The notes: generated by a model from the sequence alone, not told the origin. A DNA stretch of 64,000 nt from Muribaculaceae bacterium Isolate-104 (HZI) (GCA_003762715.1 RIBJ01000030.1:124001-188000), one strand, 5' to 3'. Shown: positions 8,718 through 18,384, counted from the stretch's first letter. Program-made: numbers and translations.

Positions 8718-9857
8718 TCAGCGGTTGAGGTACATGTCGTCGTAGTACTTTTCGTACTCACCGGAGGTTATGTTGTCCATCCATTCCTGATTGTCGAGGT
8801 ACCAGCGGACAGTACGTTCTATACCTTCCTCGAATTGCAGAGAGGGTTCCCAGCCCAACTCGCGTTGTAGTTTGCGGGAGTCGATAGCGTAGCGCAGGTC
8901 ATGCCCGGCGCGGTCTGTCACATAGGTTATCAGGTTTTCGGAAGAGCCTTCCGGATTGCCCAAAAGCCTGTCGACTGTTTTGATTATGACTTTTATAAGG
9001 TCGATGTTTTTCCATTCGTTGAATCCTCCGATATTATAGGTGTCGGCGATTTTGCCTTTGTGGAAAATCAGGTCTATTGCGCGGGCGTGGTCTTCAACAA
9101 ACAGCCAGTCGCGTACATTTTCTCCTTTGCCGTATACCGGAAGTGGTTTGCGGTGGCGTATATTGTTTATGAACAGAGGTATCAGCTTTTCGGGAAACTG
9201 GTATGGACCGTAATTGTTAGAGCAGTTTGTAACAATGGTCGGCATTCCGTAAGTGTCGTGGTAGGCTCTTACAAAGTGGTCTGAGCTTGCTTTTGACGCC
9301 GAGTAGGGTGAATGGGGGTTGTATTTGGTAGTTTCCAGAAAAAATTCTGTGCCGAAGGCAAGGTGATGGTCTGAAGAGGACGCTGTGGTTGCGAACGGCG
9401 ACTCTAAGCCTTCGGGGTGGGTGAGTTCAAGAGCTCCATACACTTCGTCGGTGGATATGTGGTAGAACATTTTGCCGCCGAACTTTTCAGGCAGGGTCTC
9501 CCAGTATTCTTTTGCCGCCTGCAACAGGGCAAGAGTTCCCATGACATTTGTGCGCGCAAAAGTGAAGGGGTCTTTAATTGAGCGGTCTACATGGCTTTCT
9601 GCCGCGAGGTGTATGATGCCGTCTATCTTGTGGCTGGAGACAATAGCCCTTATGGTGTCAAGGTCGGCGATGTCGGCACGCACAAAAGTGTAGTTGGGGC
9701 AGTTTTCAATGTCTTTCAGATTGGCGAGGTTGCCTGCATAGGTGAGTTTGTCAAGGTTGACTATGTTGTAGTCAGGATATTTGTTTACAAACAGCCTTAC
9801 CACATGGCTGCCAATGAAGCCGGCACCGCCGGTAATCAGTATGTTTCTTTTGCTCAT
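8718..9857 (-). CDS. rfbB: dTDP-glucose 4,6-dehydratase
   Basis: RmlB converts dTDP-glucose to dTDP-4-keto-6-deoxyglucose, the branch point between dTDP-rhamnose and dTDP-amino sugars. From the ATG at 9857 it is 379 residues, with the NAD motif TGGAGFIGSH at residues 9-18, the DEVYGAL segment and the SDR dyad in YSASKASSDHF. The start at 9857 overlaps the rfbD stop as ATGA; a longer frame to 9902 would run inside rfbD and is rejected. It is the last gene of the sugar operon. Its product feeds both RfbC/RfbD and the FdtA-like proteins encoded upstream. Confidence 0.96.
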   Translation of the reverse strand: MSKRNILITGGAGFIGSHVVRLFVNKYPDYNIVNLDKLTYAGNLANLKDIENCPNYTFVRADIADLDTIRAIVSSHKIDGIIHLAAESHVDRSIKDPFTFARTNVMGTLALLQAAKEYWETLPEKFGGKMFYHISTDEVYGALELTHPEGLESPFATTASSSDHHLAFGTEFFLETTKYNPHSPYSASKASSDHFVRAYHDTYGMPTIVTNCSNNYGPYQFPEKLIPLFINNIRHRKPLPVYGKGENVRDWLFVEDHARAIDLIFHKGKIADTYNIGGFNEWKNIDLIKVIIKTVDRLLGNPEGSSENLITYVTDRAGHDLRYAIDSRKLQRELGWEPSLQFEEGIERTVRWYLDNQEWMDNITSGEYEKYYDDMYLNR

Positions 9858-10720
9858 GATTCTGTAAGGTTTTTTATGCAGGCTTTCAGAGATGTTTTCC
9901 AATATGGGATGCTGATGCCGAAAGTGCGTTTGAATTTGGCTTTGTCAAGCACTGAATATGAAGGGCGCACAGCCGCTGATGGAAATTCGCACGACCGGCA
10001 GGGTTCGATGTGGCATGAGGTATTGCCGGCGAGGTGAGCAATTTCCTGTGTGAAGTCGTACCAAGAGCACACACCTTCGTCAGAATAATGGTATATACCC
10101 TCGTTTCCTTCGTATTTATGGTTGTCTATTATGTCTACAATGGCATTTGCGAGGTCGCGTGCATAAGTAGGGGAGCCAACTTGGTCAAAAACCACTTTCA
10201 GCTCCGGTCTGGTAGCTGTCAGTTCAAGTATTGTCTTGACAAAGTTTTTGCCAAACTCGGAGTATAGCCATGCGGTGCGTATGATTAGGTATTTGCACCC
10301 TGACTTTTCTATAGCCTGCTCGCCGTGTAGCTTTGACAAGCCGTAGACTCCTGTCGGTTTCACCGAGTCGTCTTCTCTTCGGGGGGTGTTGCCTTCATTG
10401 CCTCCGAAAACGTAGTCGGTGGAAATCTGTATGAGTGTGCATCCGTTTTTTCTTGCAGCACCGGCAAGGAATCCGGCAGCTTCGGCATTGATTCTCTCTG
10501 CAATTTCGGGCTGTTCTTCAGCGCGGTCCACATTTGTGTATGCAGCGCAGTTGACTATGATGTCGAAATTATTGCATCCCACACCGAGGTCAACCGCTTC
10601 CTTGTCTGTAATGTCAATGTAGTCGGCATCGGTAAAGATGTATTTGTTTGGCGAATTTTCTGAGGCTATTTTCAGGCAGGTGCCAAGTTGCCCGTCGCCT
10701 CCGGTAACCAGTATTCTCAT
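9854..10720 (-). CDS. rfbD: dTDP-4-dehydrorhamnose reductase
   Basis: RmlD reduces dTDP-4-keto-L-rhamnose to dTDP-L-rhamnose with NAD(P)H, the last step of the pathway. It is 288 residues, with the N-terminal nucleotide motif TGGDGQLG (6-13), the ISTDYVFGG segment and the SDR dyad in GVYGLSKLHGE. Start and stop overlap the neighbouring genes by four bases (ATGA) at both ends, indicating translational coupling with rfbC and rfbB. Confidence 0.96.
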   Translation of the reverse strand: MRILVTGGDGQLGTCLKIASENSPNKYIFTDADYIDITDKEAVDLGVGCNNFDIIVNCAAYTNVDRAEEQPEIAERINAEAAGFLAGAARKNGCTLIQISTDYVFGGNEGNTPRREDDSVKPTGVYGLSKLHGEQAIEKSGCKYLIIRTAWLYSEFGKNFVKTILELTATRPELKVVFDQVGSPTYARDLANAIVDIIDNHKYEGNEGIYHYSDEGVCSWYDFTQEIAHLAGNTSCHIEPCRSCEFPSAAVRPSYSVLDKAKFKRTFGISIPYWKTSLKACIKNLTES

Positions 10721-11292
10721 TCGTTGTATAAGTCTATAGTAATATCAAAAGGAGAATTGAACTCGGAAAGCAGTGGATGTTTCGTGTCTTTCTCTGACAA
10801 AATGGCGTTTTCAACGCTTATTCTCCAGTCAATTCCAAGAGACGGGTCAAGAACCGATATTCCGCCGTCAGCCTCGGGGTGATAGAAGTTGTCGCATTTG
10901 TACTGAAACACGGCAATGTCGCTCAGAACGGCAAAACCGTGAGCGAACCCTCTCGGTATGAACATCTGCAGGCGGTTTGATTCGGTTAACTCAACGGCTA
11001 CATGGCAGCCATAGGTCGGAGAGCCTTTGCGTATGTCAACGGCAACGTCAAGCACCGCGCCTTTTACGCACCGCACCAGTTTTGACTGTGTATAGGGGGG
11101 CATCTGAAAGTGTAGCCCTCTCAGCACACCTTTGGCAGAGCAGCTTTCGTTGTCTTGAACAAAGTCTACGGGACGTACTTTTTCATCGAATTCTTTTTTT
11201 GAATAGCTTTCAAAAAAATAGCCTCTGGCATCTTTGAATACTCTTGGCTCGATGATTACCACATCCTTAATGTCGGTATGAATAACATTCAT
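10717..11292 (-). CDS. rfbC: dTDP-4-dehydrorhamnose 3,5-epimerase
   Basis: RmlC epimerises C3 and C5 of dTDP-4-keto-6-deoxyglucose. About 191 residues from the ATG at 11292, which lies four bases past the rfbA stop. The longer frame to 11340 would overlap rfbA by 44 bases and adds residues unlike the family. The cupin core shows RGYFFESY, GVLRGLHFQMPP with the catalytic His, and the C-terminal FYHPEADGGI. It overlaps rfbD by ATGA. Confidence 0.95.
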   Translation of the reverse strand: MNVIHTDIKDVVIIEPRVFKDARGYFFESYSKKEFDEKVRPVDFVQDNESCSAKGVLRGLHFQMPPYTQSKLVRCVKGAVLDVAVDIRKGSPTYGCHVAVELTESNRLQMFIPRGFAHGFAVLSDIAVFQYKCDNFYHPEADGGISVLDPSLGIDWRISVENAILSEKDTKHPLLSEFNSPFDITIDLYNE

Positions 11293-11296
11293 TGTC

Positions 11297-12202
11297 TCAA
11301 TCAAGGTTTTTGTATCCGGTGCGCTCAATTTCATTGACAACCTTGAGCAGGTATTGTCCGTATTGGTTTTTTAGCATGGGCTTGGCGAGTTCGCGCATTT
11401 TCTCGGCTGTTATCCACCCTTGCCGGTAAGCTATGCCTTCAAGACATGCTATTTTAAGTCCCTGACGTTTTTCAAGTACCTCAACATAAATGGATGCTTC
11501 GGCAAGGGAGTCGTGAGTGCCGGTGTCAAGCCATGCGAAGCCTCTTGGCAGTGTCTGCACCTTCAGGTTGCCGTCCTTGAGAAACTCCTGGTTCACAGAT
11601 GTGATTTCCAGTTCTCCTCTTGCCGACGGTTTGATGCGGTGGGCAATATCAACTACTTTGTTGGGATAAAAATACAGCCCGACTACCGCATAGTTAGATT
11701 TGGGGTTCCGGGGCTTCTCCTCAATGGAGAGACAGTTGCCGTTATTGTCGAATTCGGCTACTCCGTAACGCTCCGGGCTGTCTACCCAGTAGCCGAAAAC
11801 GGTAGCCTTGGATTCTTTTTCCGCAGCTTCGACCGAAGATTTCAGAACGCCGGAGAAACCTGCACCGTGAAATATATTGTCACCGAGAACAAGGCACACG
11901 CTGTCATTGCCAATAAAATCTTTTCCGATGATGAATGCCTGGGCGAGTCCGTCAGGGCTCGGCTGTTCGGCATAGGTGAACCGGACTCCGTAGTCACTGC
12001 CGTCACCGAGCAGGCGCCGGAACCTGGGAAGGTCCTGCGGAGTGGAAATTATCAGTATGTCTCTTATTCCGGCAAGCATAAGGGTCGATATAGGATAATA
12101 GACCATAGGCTTGTCGTATATAGGCAGCAACTGTTTGCTGACTCCTTTTGTTATCGGATATAGCCGGGTGCCTGAGCCTCCCGCGAGTACGATTCCTTTC
12201 AT
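11297..12202 (-). CDS. rfbA: Glucose-1-phosphate thymidylyltransferase
   Basis: RmlA makes dTDP-glucose from glucose-1-phosphate and dTTP, the entry step for every dTDP-6-deoxy sugar in this operon. It is 301 residues, with the nucleotidyltransferase signature [10 protein letters not shown] near residues 7-16, the KPMVYYPIS segment, [10 protein letters not shown] and [10 protein letters not shown]. It follows the flippase gene after 32 bp and is tightly linked to rfbC. Confidence 0.96.
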   Translation of the reverse strand: MKGIVLAGGSGTRLYPITKGVSKQLLPIYDKPMVYYPISTLMLAGIRDILIISTPQDLPRFRRLLGDGSDYGVRFTYAEQPSPDGLAQAFIIGKDFIGNDSVCLVLGDNIFHGAGFSGVLKSSVEAAEKESKATVFGYWVDSPERYGVAEFDNNGNCLSIEEKPRNPKSNYAVVGLYFYPNKVVDIAHRIKPSARGELEITSVNQEFLKDGNLKVQTLPRGFAWLDTGTHDSLAEASIYVEVLEKRQGLKIACLEGIAYRQGWITAEKMRELAKPMLKNQYGQYLLKVVNEIERTGYKNLD

Positions 12203-12234
12203 GGTTCAATTTTTAAATATAACAAAGATAGGCT

Positions 12235-13542
12235 CTATTGTTTTATTTTATGCGGTGTAAACAGCAATTTATAGAATATTAATACCATTGCGGCGCTGTA
12301 CAGGATGTATTGAATAAAGTGTGCCTGACAGGCTCCGACAACTCCGTTCAATTTTATCAGCCAGTATCCCAGCGCTATGTATGCAGCGGCAGCCAGTATC
12401 TCGGAGATTATGAAGGTGCGGGTATAGGCTTTTGCAATCATGACAAATGCGACAAGCCAGCTTGATATTTTAAAAAAGTCTCCTGCCATTTGCCATATAA
12501 ACAGCCGGGTCATGGGTTCGAACTGTTCGGTGAACAGCATACGGACTATGAAGTGTCTTGAAAGGTATATGACAGTGAATCCGGTTAACAGAAGCGGGGC
12601 TATGATGCGGAACGCTTTTGCTATTTCGCGCCGCAGTTCTAACGAGTCGGCGATTTCGCTGAGCCTCGGCAGATAGTAAACGCTGAAAGAGGAAGTCACG
12701 ACCATCAGGTAAATATTTGAAATACGGCACATGCCTTCCCACCAGCCGGCGGCGGTGTCGGAAATCTCGGTCATTATATATCCTCTCAGCAATAATTGCG
12801 CCGCCGGAAGCATCAGCGCGCTGACGAGTGTCATAAGGGTGTATTTCAGAAATTGTGCCGCGATTTTTTTGTCAAAGCGTCGAAAAAGGGTGTGTATGTT
12901 CATCCATGCCGCCTTACGTACAATCAGTAGTGTGACGACCAGAACCACACTCTGGTATGTGACTGCCGCCACAAGGGCTCCGGTTGTACGGTACAGCAGC
13001 ACGAGGCTCACGGTGAATATTAGCCCGATTATACTGCCGGCTATGTTTACGGTTACGAATTGTCTGAATTCTTTGAATCCGTTTATTACAGACAGTATGA
13101 AGTTGTTTGCTGCATAAAGGAGTAGCGTGAAACCGAATATTCTGAATACGACAGCGTAGTCCGGGTTCAACAGTATGACTGAGCTGAGCGGGATAGCCAG
13201 AAGTATCAGAAGAATGCCTATGGTAGAGCCGGATATGACGGTGAGCCGTAGCCCTACAGAGAGATAGCGCGACAGCCGGTCGGGATTGTCGCGGTACTGC
13301 GAGGTGTATTTTGTTATGCCATTGTTTATACCACCGCCGGCAAAAGAGAGGATGATTGAAACGAAGTTGTTGAGCTGACCGAGGAGTGCAATTCCTGCGG
13401 GACCGACAAGCAGAGCTATAATTTTCATGCTTACCAGCCCGGTACACATTTTGACAAGTGTAGACACTGAAGTCAGTGAGAATACCCTGACTATCTCCGA
13501 GCGTACAATTGACTTTATTCTATTTATAATGCCGAGAGTCAA
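12235..13542 (-). CDS. Wzx-type lipid-linked oligosaccharide flippase (WzxE-like)
   Basis: A 435-residue polytopic membrane protein of the MOP/polysaccharide transporter superfamily, with about 12 hydrophobic segments along its length. The N-terminal [21 protein letters not shown] and [14 protein letters not shown], followed by [11 protein letters not shown], resemble the WzxE enterobacterial common antigen flippase group. It probably moves an undecaprenyl-linked glycan across the inner membrane. The start is TTG at 13542, overlapping the transaminase stop as TTGA; no ATG occurs before residue 32. Being inside a dTDP-amino-sugar operon supports a role with a 4- or 3-amino-6-deoxyhexose-containing glycan. 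The exact substrate is unknown. Confidence 0.85.
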   Translation of the reverse strand: MTLGIINRIKSIVRSEIVRVFSLTSVSTLVKMCTGLVSMKIIALLVGPAGIALLGQLNNFVSIILSFAGGGINNGITKYTSQYRDNPDRLSRYLSVGLRLTVISGSTIGILLILLAIPLSSVILLNPDYAVVFRIFGFTLLLYAANNFILSVINGFKEFRQFVTVNIAGSIIGLIFTVSLVLLYRTTGALVAAVTYQSVVLVVTLLIVRKAAWMNIHTLFRRFDKKIAAQFLKYTLMTLVSALMLPAAQLLLRGYIMTEISDTAAGWWEGMCRISNIYLMVVTSSFSVYYLPRLSEIADSLELRREIAKAFRIIAPLLLTGFTVIYLSRHFIVRMLFTEQFEPMTRLFIWQMAGDFFKISSWLVAFVMIAKAYTRTFIISEILAAAAYIALGYWLIKLNGVVGACQAHFIQYILYSAAMVLIFYKLLFTPHKIKQ

Positions 13543-14642
13543 TAGTGCCAGTTGTTTATAAGGTCAATCACTTGTGAGACTTCGTTGTCGGCGATAGCCG
13601 GAGAAATCGGCAAAGAGAGTTCTTTGCTGTGAATCATTTCCGTAACCGGAAACGAGAGTCTGTTCCACTCCCGGTAGCATTTCTGTCTGTGAGGCGGAAC
13701 AGGGTAGTGAATGAGAGTGTCCACGCCGTTTTGTCTCAGGTATTTCTGAAGGTTGTCGCGGTGGTTCGCAAGAATCGGGAACAGGTGGAATACATGGCTG
13801 TCAAAGTTGCTGACATGAGGCAATGTTATGGCTGGATTTGTTATGCCGCCAAGGTACATTTCAGCCACAGCCTTGCGGCGCATGTTGTCTTGGTCGAGAT
13901 ATTTCAGCTTGACATCAAGTATGGCTGCCTGAATTTCGTCAAGTCTGGAGTTTCGTCCTTTGTAGCGGAACACATATTTTTCAGATGAGCCGTAATTAGC
14001 CAAAGCCCTGACAGTGTCTGCCAGTGCGGTGTCGTTGGTTGTCACTGCGCCACCGTCGCCAAGAGCTCCGAGATTTTTGCCGGGGTAAAAACTGTGAGCC
14101 GCAGCGTTGCCGAGGCTTCCTGTGCGGCGGTTAGTGTACAGGCATCCGTGAGCCTGAGCGTTGTCTTCAATCAGCAGAAGTCCGTTTTGCCGGCAGATGT
14201 GTTCTATATCAGCATTATAGGCGCATCTTCCGTACAGGTGTACAAGTAGCATGGCTTTTGTGCGGGGCGTTATGGCTTTTTCCGCTTTTTCGGGGCTCAG
14301 CTGCAGGGTGGTTATGTCTGGCTCCACGAGCACGGGTTTCAGCCGGTTTTCTGTGACGGAGAGTATGGAGGCTATGTATGTGTTTGCCGGCACTATCACT
14401 TCATCGCCGGGGTGCAGGACTCCTGTTTCAATGTAGGCTCTGAATATAAGAATCAGAGCGTCGAGTCCGTTTGCCACGCCGACGGCGTGGTCTGTTCCTA
14501 TGTACTGTGCATAGTTCTTCTCAAAGGACTTGTTTTCGTTTCCCTGCAGGTATCTGCCGGAAGCGACAACACGGTTCACTGCCTGCTCTATTTCATTGCC
14601 ATGCAAGGCTGTTATTTTCTGAAGGTCAAGAAATTGTATCAT
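13539..14642 (-). CDS. DegT/DnrJ/EryC1 aminotransferase, FdtB-like sugar transaminase
   Basis: A 367-residue PLP enzyme of the nucleotide-sugar aminotransferase family. The PLP lysine is Lys189 in [24 protein letters not shown] and [10 protein letters not shown] bind cofactor phosphate and pyridine. Placed right after two FdtA-like 3,4-ketoisomerases, it most likely makes a dTDP-3-amino-3,6-dideoxyhexose, as FdtB or QdtB do. A WecE-type 4-amino product is the alternative, suggested by the neighbouring WzxE-like flippase. No N-acetyltransferase gene is nearby to complete a dTDP-Fuc3NAc-like sugar. Confidence 0.85.
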   Translation of the reverse strand: MIQFLDLQKITALHGNEIEQAVNRVVASGRYLQGNENKSFEKNYAQYIGTDHAVGVANGLDALILIFRAYIETGVLHPGDEVIVPANTYIASILSVTENRLKPVLVEPDITTLQLSPEKAEKAITPRTKAMLLVHLYGRCAYNADIEHICRQNGLLLIEDNAQAHGCLYTNRRTGSLGNAAAHSFYPGKNLGALGDGGAVTTNDTALADTVRALANYGSSEKYVFRYKGRNSRLDEIQAAILDVKLKYLDQDNMRRKAVAEMYLGGITNPAITLPHVSNFDSHVFHLFPILANHRDNLQKYLRQNGVDTLIHYPVPPHRQKCYREWNRLSFPVTEMIHSKELSLPISPAIADNEVSQVIDLINNWHY

Positions 14643-14657
14643 TCTGATATACTGCCC

Positions 14658-15080
14658 TTAAGAATTTAACCGGTGTTTTAAAAATTCATCATAATTCCGT
14701 ATATAGTCTGCTTCGTCGTATGGTTCAGAGGCAAGAACCAGACAAACAGCGCCGGAAGAGAAGTCTTCGATAGTCTCCCAGATGCCGGGATGGACAAACA
14801 GAGCCTTATAAGGATGGTTGAGTGTGAAGCTGCGCCTGACGTTGCCGTCGTCAAGGGTTACGGTAAAGCTGCCGCTGGCAGCAATGATTAGCTGGAAGAG
14901 CGACCGGTGTGCGTGAGCGCCCCGACTTTCTCCTCCGGGTACGTCATAGATGTAGAAAACGCGTTTTACCTGAAAAGGCACAGTTGTAAGATTGCTGACA
15001 ACCGAGAGGTTTCCCTTACGGTCTGAACTATGTCGGTCAAGTTCAATGACGCTGCAGTCGTAGACGGTTTTTGTGTTCAT
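14658..15080 (-). CDS. FdtA/WxcM-like dTDP-sugar 3,4-ketoisomerase, copy 2
   Basis: A 140-residue single-domain cupin of the FdtA/QdtA group, which moves the keto group of dTDP-4-keto-6-deoxyglucose from C4 to C3. It carries the family motif DVPGGESRGAHAHRS with His56 and His58 as the HxH pair. It starts at an ATG overlapping the previous gene by ATGA and ends 15 bp before the transaminase. It is clearly a paralogue of the gene in front (shared YDVPGGESRG, LASxPYxxxDYIRxYxxF). Of the two, this one keeps the full motif and is the more likely active isomerase. Confidence 0.82.
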   Translation of the reverse strand: MNTKTVYDCSVIELDRHSSDRKGNLSVVSNLTTVPFQVKRVFYIYDVPGGESRGAHAHRSLFQLIIAASGSFTVTLDDGNVRRSFTLNHPYKALFVHPGIWETIEDFSSGAVCLVLASEPYDEADYIRNYDEFLKHRLNS

Positions 15081-15472
15081 CGGCTCAGAATGAAATCATT
15101 GTAGTCGCGGATGTAGTCCGAGGCTTCGTAAGGAGTGGAGGCGAGCAGCAGGGCGAGCGAGTTTGTAGAGAAGTCGGTCATTTCTCGCCAGATGCCTTTG
15201 GGCACATATAGCCCGTAGTAGGAGCGGTTAAGAGTGTATGTTTTTTTTTCGATACCGTTGTCAAGAACAACATCAAAGCTGCCCGAAAGGGCTACAATGA
15301 ATTCATCGGTGTTTCTATATGCGTGACCTCCCCGGCTTTCTCCTCCCGGCACGTCGTATATCCAGTAAGTGCGTTCTATTTTGAAGGGAATGTGGCTGCA
15401 TTCTTCAATAAATGACAGGTTGCCTCTTTTGTCAAGAATCCTGGGGAGTTGTATTATTCTTGGTGCTTCCAT
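15077..15472 (-). CDS. FdtA/WxcM-like cupin, copy 1, with altered HxH motif
   Basis: A 131-residue cupin and first gene of the sugar operon, 16-20 bp behind a strong promoter. It aligns end to end with the next gene, but its motif reads RGGHAYRN: His50 is kept and the second His is Tyr52. In the FdtA/QdtA family the HxH pair is at the active site, so this copy may have altered chemistry (another regiochemistry), act as a partner subunit, or be inactive. It overlaps copy 2 by ATGA. What is seen is the duplication and the substitution; the functional effect is inference. Confidence 0.8.
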   Translation of the reverse strand: MEAPRIIQLPRILDKRGNLSFIEECSHIPFKIERTYWIYDVPGGESRGGHAYRNTDEFIVALSGSFDVVLDNGIEKKTYTLNRSYYGLYVPKGIWREMTDFSTNSLALLLASTPYEASDYIRDYNDFILSR

Positions 15473-15494
15473 GTTGCGGGATGTATGACAAAGA

Positions 15495-15525
15495 CAAAGT
15501 TAGTTTCAAATTGTGAAATAAGCAA
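15495..15525 (-). promoter_or_regulatory. Promoter of the dTDP-sugar operon
   Basis: Reading the minus strand, TTG (15525-15523) lies 20 bp before TAACTTTG (15502-15495), a perfect TAnnTTTG. The first ATG is at 15472. With tight gene spacing and no internal terminator, it can drive all eight genes to 8718. Confidence 0.75.
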
Positions 15526-15535
15526 CGGTGAGTAT

Positions 15536-15570
15536 AAAAAAGAGCCACCGGACAGAAATCCGATGGCTCT
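15536..15570 (-). terminator. Intrinsic terminator of the etfB-etfA-acyl-CoA dehydrogenase operon
   Basis: A 12-bp stem with one G-U pair (arms 15559-15570 and 15541-15552), a six-base loop and a TTTTT run on the minus strand, 21 bp after the dehydrogenase stop. Confidence 0.85.
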
Positions 15571-15590
15571 TGCTATTCTGATGTCAGTAA

Positions 15591-17291
15591 TCAAGCCTTG
15601 TAAGCCTCAACCTGCGAGGGGTTGAAGTTGGCGATGAAGTCGGCATGCTTGGCAACTTCTGCCTGAGCGAGTTTCGCATAAACTTCAGCCGATTTTACAA
15701 AGGAGTCGTTTTTGGTGGCGTCAGCGAGCAGTAGGTAGCTCATGATTATTACACCAGCCATTTCGACAAGACGGCGAGCCATGAAGTCGGCGTATTCGCT
15801 GTTGTTTGCCTCAACGACTGTTTTGACAGCGTTTTCGTAGCTTTCGGTGAGTTTTACGAGCATGTCGTGAATCCACTGGAGTTCAGGTTTGACAGCCTGC
15901 GCCTCGTATTCGCGGATGAGTGAAAGGTATGTGCCGGTAGTGACGTGGCGTATCGCAGCCACAACCTGAAGCTGTGTTGTACCTTCGTAAATTGAGGTTA
16001 TGCGGGCATCGCGGTATACACGTTCGCAAGCGTAGTCTTTCATGAATCCGCTGCCGCCGTGTATCTGGATGCAGTCATAAGCATTCTGGTTGCAGTATTC
16101 GCTGCCTAATCCTTTTACGAGGGGGGTGCAGGCATCGGCAACGCGTGAGTACTGCTTCATTTCCTTGCGTTCTTCCGGAGTCAGAGAGCGTTCCTTTGCG
16201 ATGTCTTCGTAAATTTTGTACATGTCAACAAAACGTGAAGTTTCGTAAAGGAGTGCACGCGATGCGTCGAGTTTGGCTTTCATTACCGCGAGCATTTCAA
16301 ATACTGCGGGGAATTCAATGATTGCTTTGCCGAACTGTTTGCGATCCTTCGCATAGGCGAGTGCCTCGCGGTAGGCGCGTTCGCTCACACCGACGCTCTG
16401 GGCGGCGATGCCGAGGCGGGCACCGTTCATGAGTGCCATGACGTATTTGATAAGACCGAGGCGACGCTGACCGCAAAGTTCAGCGGGAGCGTTTTTGTAT
16501 GTGAGCTCGCATGTGGGCGATCCTTTTATGCCCATTTTGTTTTCAATGCGGCGCACGTCGACACCTCCGTTGCGTTTGTCGTAGATGAACATGGAAAGAC
16601 CTCTGCCGTCTTTAGTGCCATCCTCAGAGCGCGCGAGAACGAGGTGAATGTCGCTGTCGCCGTTGGTGATGAAGCGTTTCACACCGTTGAGAACCCAAGT
16701 GCCGTCTTCTTTTTGAGTGGCTTTGAGCATTACGCTCTGCAGGTCGGAGCCGGCATCGGGCTCTGTAAGGTCCATTGACATGGTTTCGCCCTGACAAACG
16801 CGGGGTATGTATCTTTTTTTCTGGTCTTCGTCAGCGAATTCGTAGATGGTTTCGGCGCAGTCCTGTAGTCCCCAGAGGTTTTCAAAACCGGTGTCCGCAC
16901 GGCTTACGATGTCGGCAGCCATGATGTATGGGGTTATGGGGAAGTTGAGACCGCCGAGGCGGCGGGGCATTGACATGCCCATGAGACCTGCCTTGCGGCA
17001 GAGTTCAAGGTTTTCCTGAGTGCCGGGAGCGTAAATGACTCTGCCGTTTTCAACTTTGGGCCCGTCGTGGTCAACGCCTTCGGCATTTTCTGCGATTTTT
17101 CCACCGCAAATCTCTCCGACAATTTCAAGAACTTTGTCATACGAGTCCATAGCGTCCTCGAAGTTCACCGGCGCGTAGTCGAATTTTTCAGCGTCGGTGT
17201 AGTTGCGCTCCTTGAGCTCAACGATCTTCTGCATCAGCGGGTGACTGAGATGATGTTTGAGATCGGGGTTGTCTGTATAAAAGTTTGCCAT
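15591..17291 (-). CDS. Acyl-CoA dehydrogenase, C-terminally extended
   Basis: A 566-residue flavoprotein that introduces an alpha-beta double bond in an acyl-CoA and passes electrons to ETF. Family signatures are MDLTEPDAGSDLQ and VLNGVKRFITNGD for FAD and substrate binding, DRKQFGKAIIEFPAV, QIHGGSGFMKDY, and the catalytic Glu in RITSIYEGTTQLQ. It is about 180 residues longer than classical short-chain enzymes; the extra C-terminal helical part is typical of a bacterial subgroup. It sits behind etfB and etfA with a shared promoter and terminator, so the electron acceptor is encoded in the same operon. The acyl substrate cannot be read from sequence. Confidence 0.92.
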   Translation of the reverse strand: MANFYTDNPDLKHHLSHPLMQKIVELKERNYTDAEKFDYAPVNFEDAMDSYDKVLEIVGEICGGKIAENAEGVDHDGPKVENGRVIYAPGTQENLELCRKAGLMGMSMPRRLGGLNFPITPYIMAADIVSRADTGFENLWGLQDCAETIYEFADEDQKKRYIPRVCQGETMSMDLTEPDAGSDLQSVMLKATQKEDGTWVLNGVKRFITNGDSDIHLVLARSEDGTKDGRGLSMFIYDKRNGGVDVRRIENKMGIKGSPTCELTYKNAPAELCGQRRLGLIKYVMALMNGARLGIAAQSVGVSERAYREALAYAKDRKQFGKAIIEFPAVFEMLAVMKAKLDASRALLYETSRFVDMYKIYEDIAKERSLTPEERKEMKQYSRVADACTPLVKGLGSEYCNQNAYDCIQIHGGSGFMKDYACERVYRDARITSIYEGTTQLQVVAAIRHVTTGTYLSLIREYEAQAVKPELQWIHDMLVKLTESYENAVKTVVEANNSEYADFMARRLVEMAGVIIMSYLLLADATKNDSFVKSAEVYAKLAQAEVAKHADFIANFNPSQVEAYKA

Positions 17292-17328
17292 TGTTTCGTT
17301 TTTAATTTTAGTTTATCACCGGGTGGTA

Positions 17329-18357
17329 TTACTTGGAGTTTTTCTTGTAATACTTGATTAGCTTGGGAATAACGTCTTCAGCATTTCCAGTAATCACATA
17401 ATCGGCAATATCGTTTATAGGCGCGTTGGGGTCGTTGTTGACAGATATTATCATAGCGCTGTCCTGCATGCCTGCGATGTGCTGTATCTGTCCGGAGATG
17501 CCGCATGCAATGTACAGTTTGGGACGTACGGTAACACCTGTCTGTCCAATCTGACGGTCGTGTTCAGTAAATCCGGCGTCGACAGCTGCACGGCTTGCAC
17601 CTACTTCGGCTCCGAGTGTGTCGGCGAGTTCGAAAAGCAGGTCGAAGTTTTCTTTAGAGCCCATGCCATAGCCGCCGGCTACAATTATGGGGGAGTTCTT
17701 GATGTTTACTTTAGACTTTTCGATGTGGCGGTCGATAATCTCAACAACGAAGTCTTCGGGTTTTACATATTTCTTCACATCGAGGTTCACGACTTTGCCT
17801 TTGTGGTTGTTGTCGTGAATCTGTTTTTTCATCACACCTTCACGCACGGTTGCCATCTGGGGACGGCAGTCGGGGTTTACAATCGTAGCGACAATGTTGC
17901 CGCCGAAAGCGGGACGAATCTGGTAAAGGAGGTTCTGATACTCCTTGCCGGTCTTCGGGTCGGTGTGGTTGCCGATTTCAAGAGATGTGCAGTCGGCGGT
18001 GAGTCCGCTGTGCAGGCAGGATGACACTCTGGGTCCGAGGTCACGACCGATGCATGTTGCACCCATGAGGCATATCTGGGGTTCGATTTCCTTGAAGAGG
18101 TTTATCAGAACAGCCGCGTGGGGGTTGGAAGTGTAGGGGTACAGGCGTTTGTCTTCCGCTTTGTATACGGTGTCGGCGCCGTAGCGTATTATTTCTTTTT
18201 CCACATCCTTGAGGTTGTCGCCGATAACCACTGCTTCGAGCTGTACTCCGAGAGTGGTTGCGAGCTGGCGACCTTTTGTAAGCAGTTCAAGGCTCACATC
18301 GGCAACTTTGCCGTCCTCAAATTCGCAATATACTATAAGGTTGTTTTTGTTGCTCAT
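17329..18357 (-). CDS. etfA: Electron transfer flavoprotein alpha subunit
   Basis: A 342-residue FAD-binding ETF subunit that carries electrons from the acyl-CoA dehydrogenase encoded just downstream. The C-terminal FAD domain has VAGGYGMGSKENF, GASRAAVDAGF, GQTGVTVRPKLYIACGISG and IQHIAGMQDS, all standard. The N-terminal nucleotide-like domain starts LIVYCEFEDGKVADVS. It follows etfB by 27 bp. Whether the pair performs simple or bifurcating electron transfer is not decided here. Confidence 0.95.
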   Translation of the reverse strand: MSNKNNLIVYCEFEDGKVADVSLELLTKGRQLATTLGVQLEAVVIGDNLKDVEKEIIRYGADTVYKAEDKRLYPYTSNPHAAVLINLFKEIEPQICLMGATCIGRDLGPRVSSCLHSGLTADCTSLEIGNHTDPKTGKEYQNLLYQIRPAFGGNIVATIVNPDCRPQMATVREGVMKKQIHDNNHKGKVVNLDVKKYVKPEDFVVEIIDRHIEKSKVNIKNSPIIVAGGYGMGSKENFDLLFELADTLGAEVGASRAAVDAGFTEHDRQIGQTGVTVRPKLYIACGISGQIQHIAGMQDSAMIISVNNDPNAPINDIADYVITGNAEDVIPKLIKYYKKNSK

Positions 18358-18384
18358 GTTGATGCTAAATTAAATATGAGGGGA

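Noticed and set aside
9857-9902. An upstream start for rfbB at 9902
   Set aside because: It lies inside rfbD, and the ATG at 9857 gives the standard RmlB N-terminus with an ATGA overlap.
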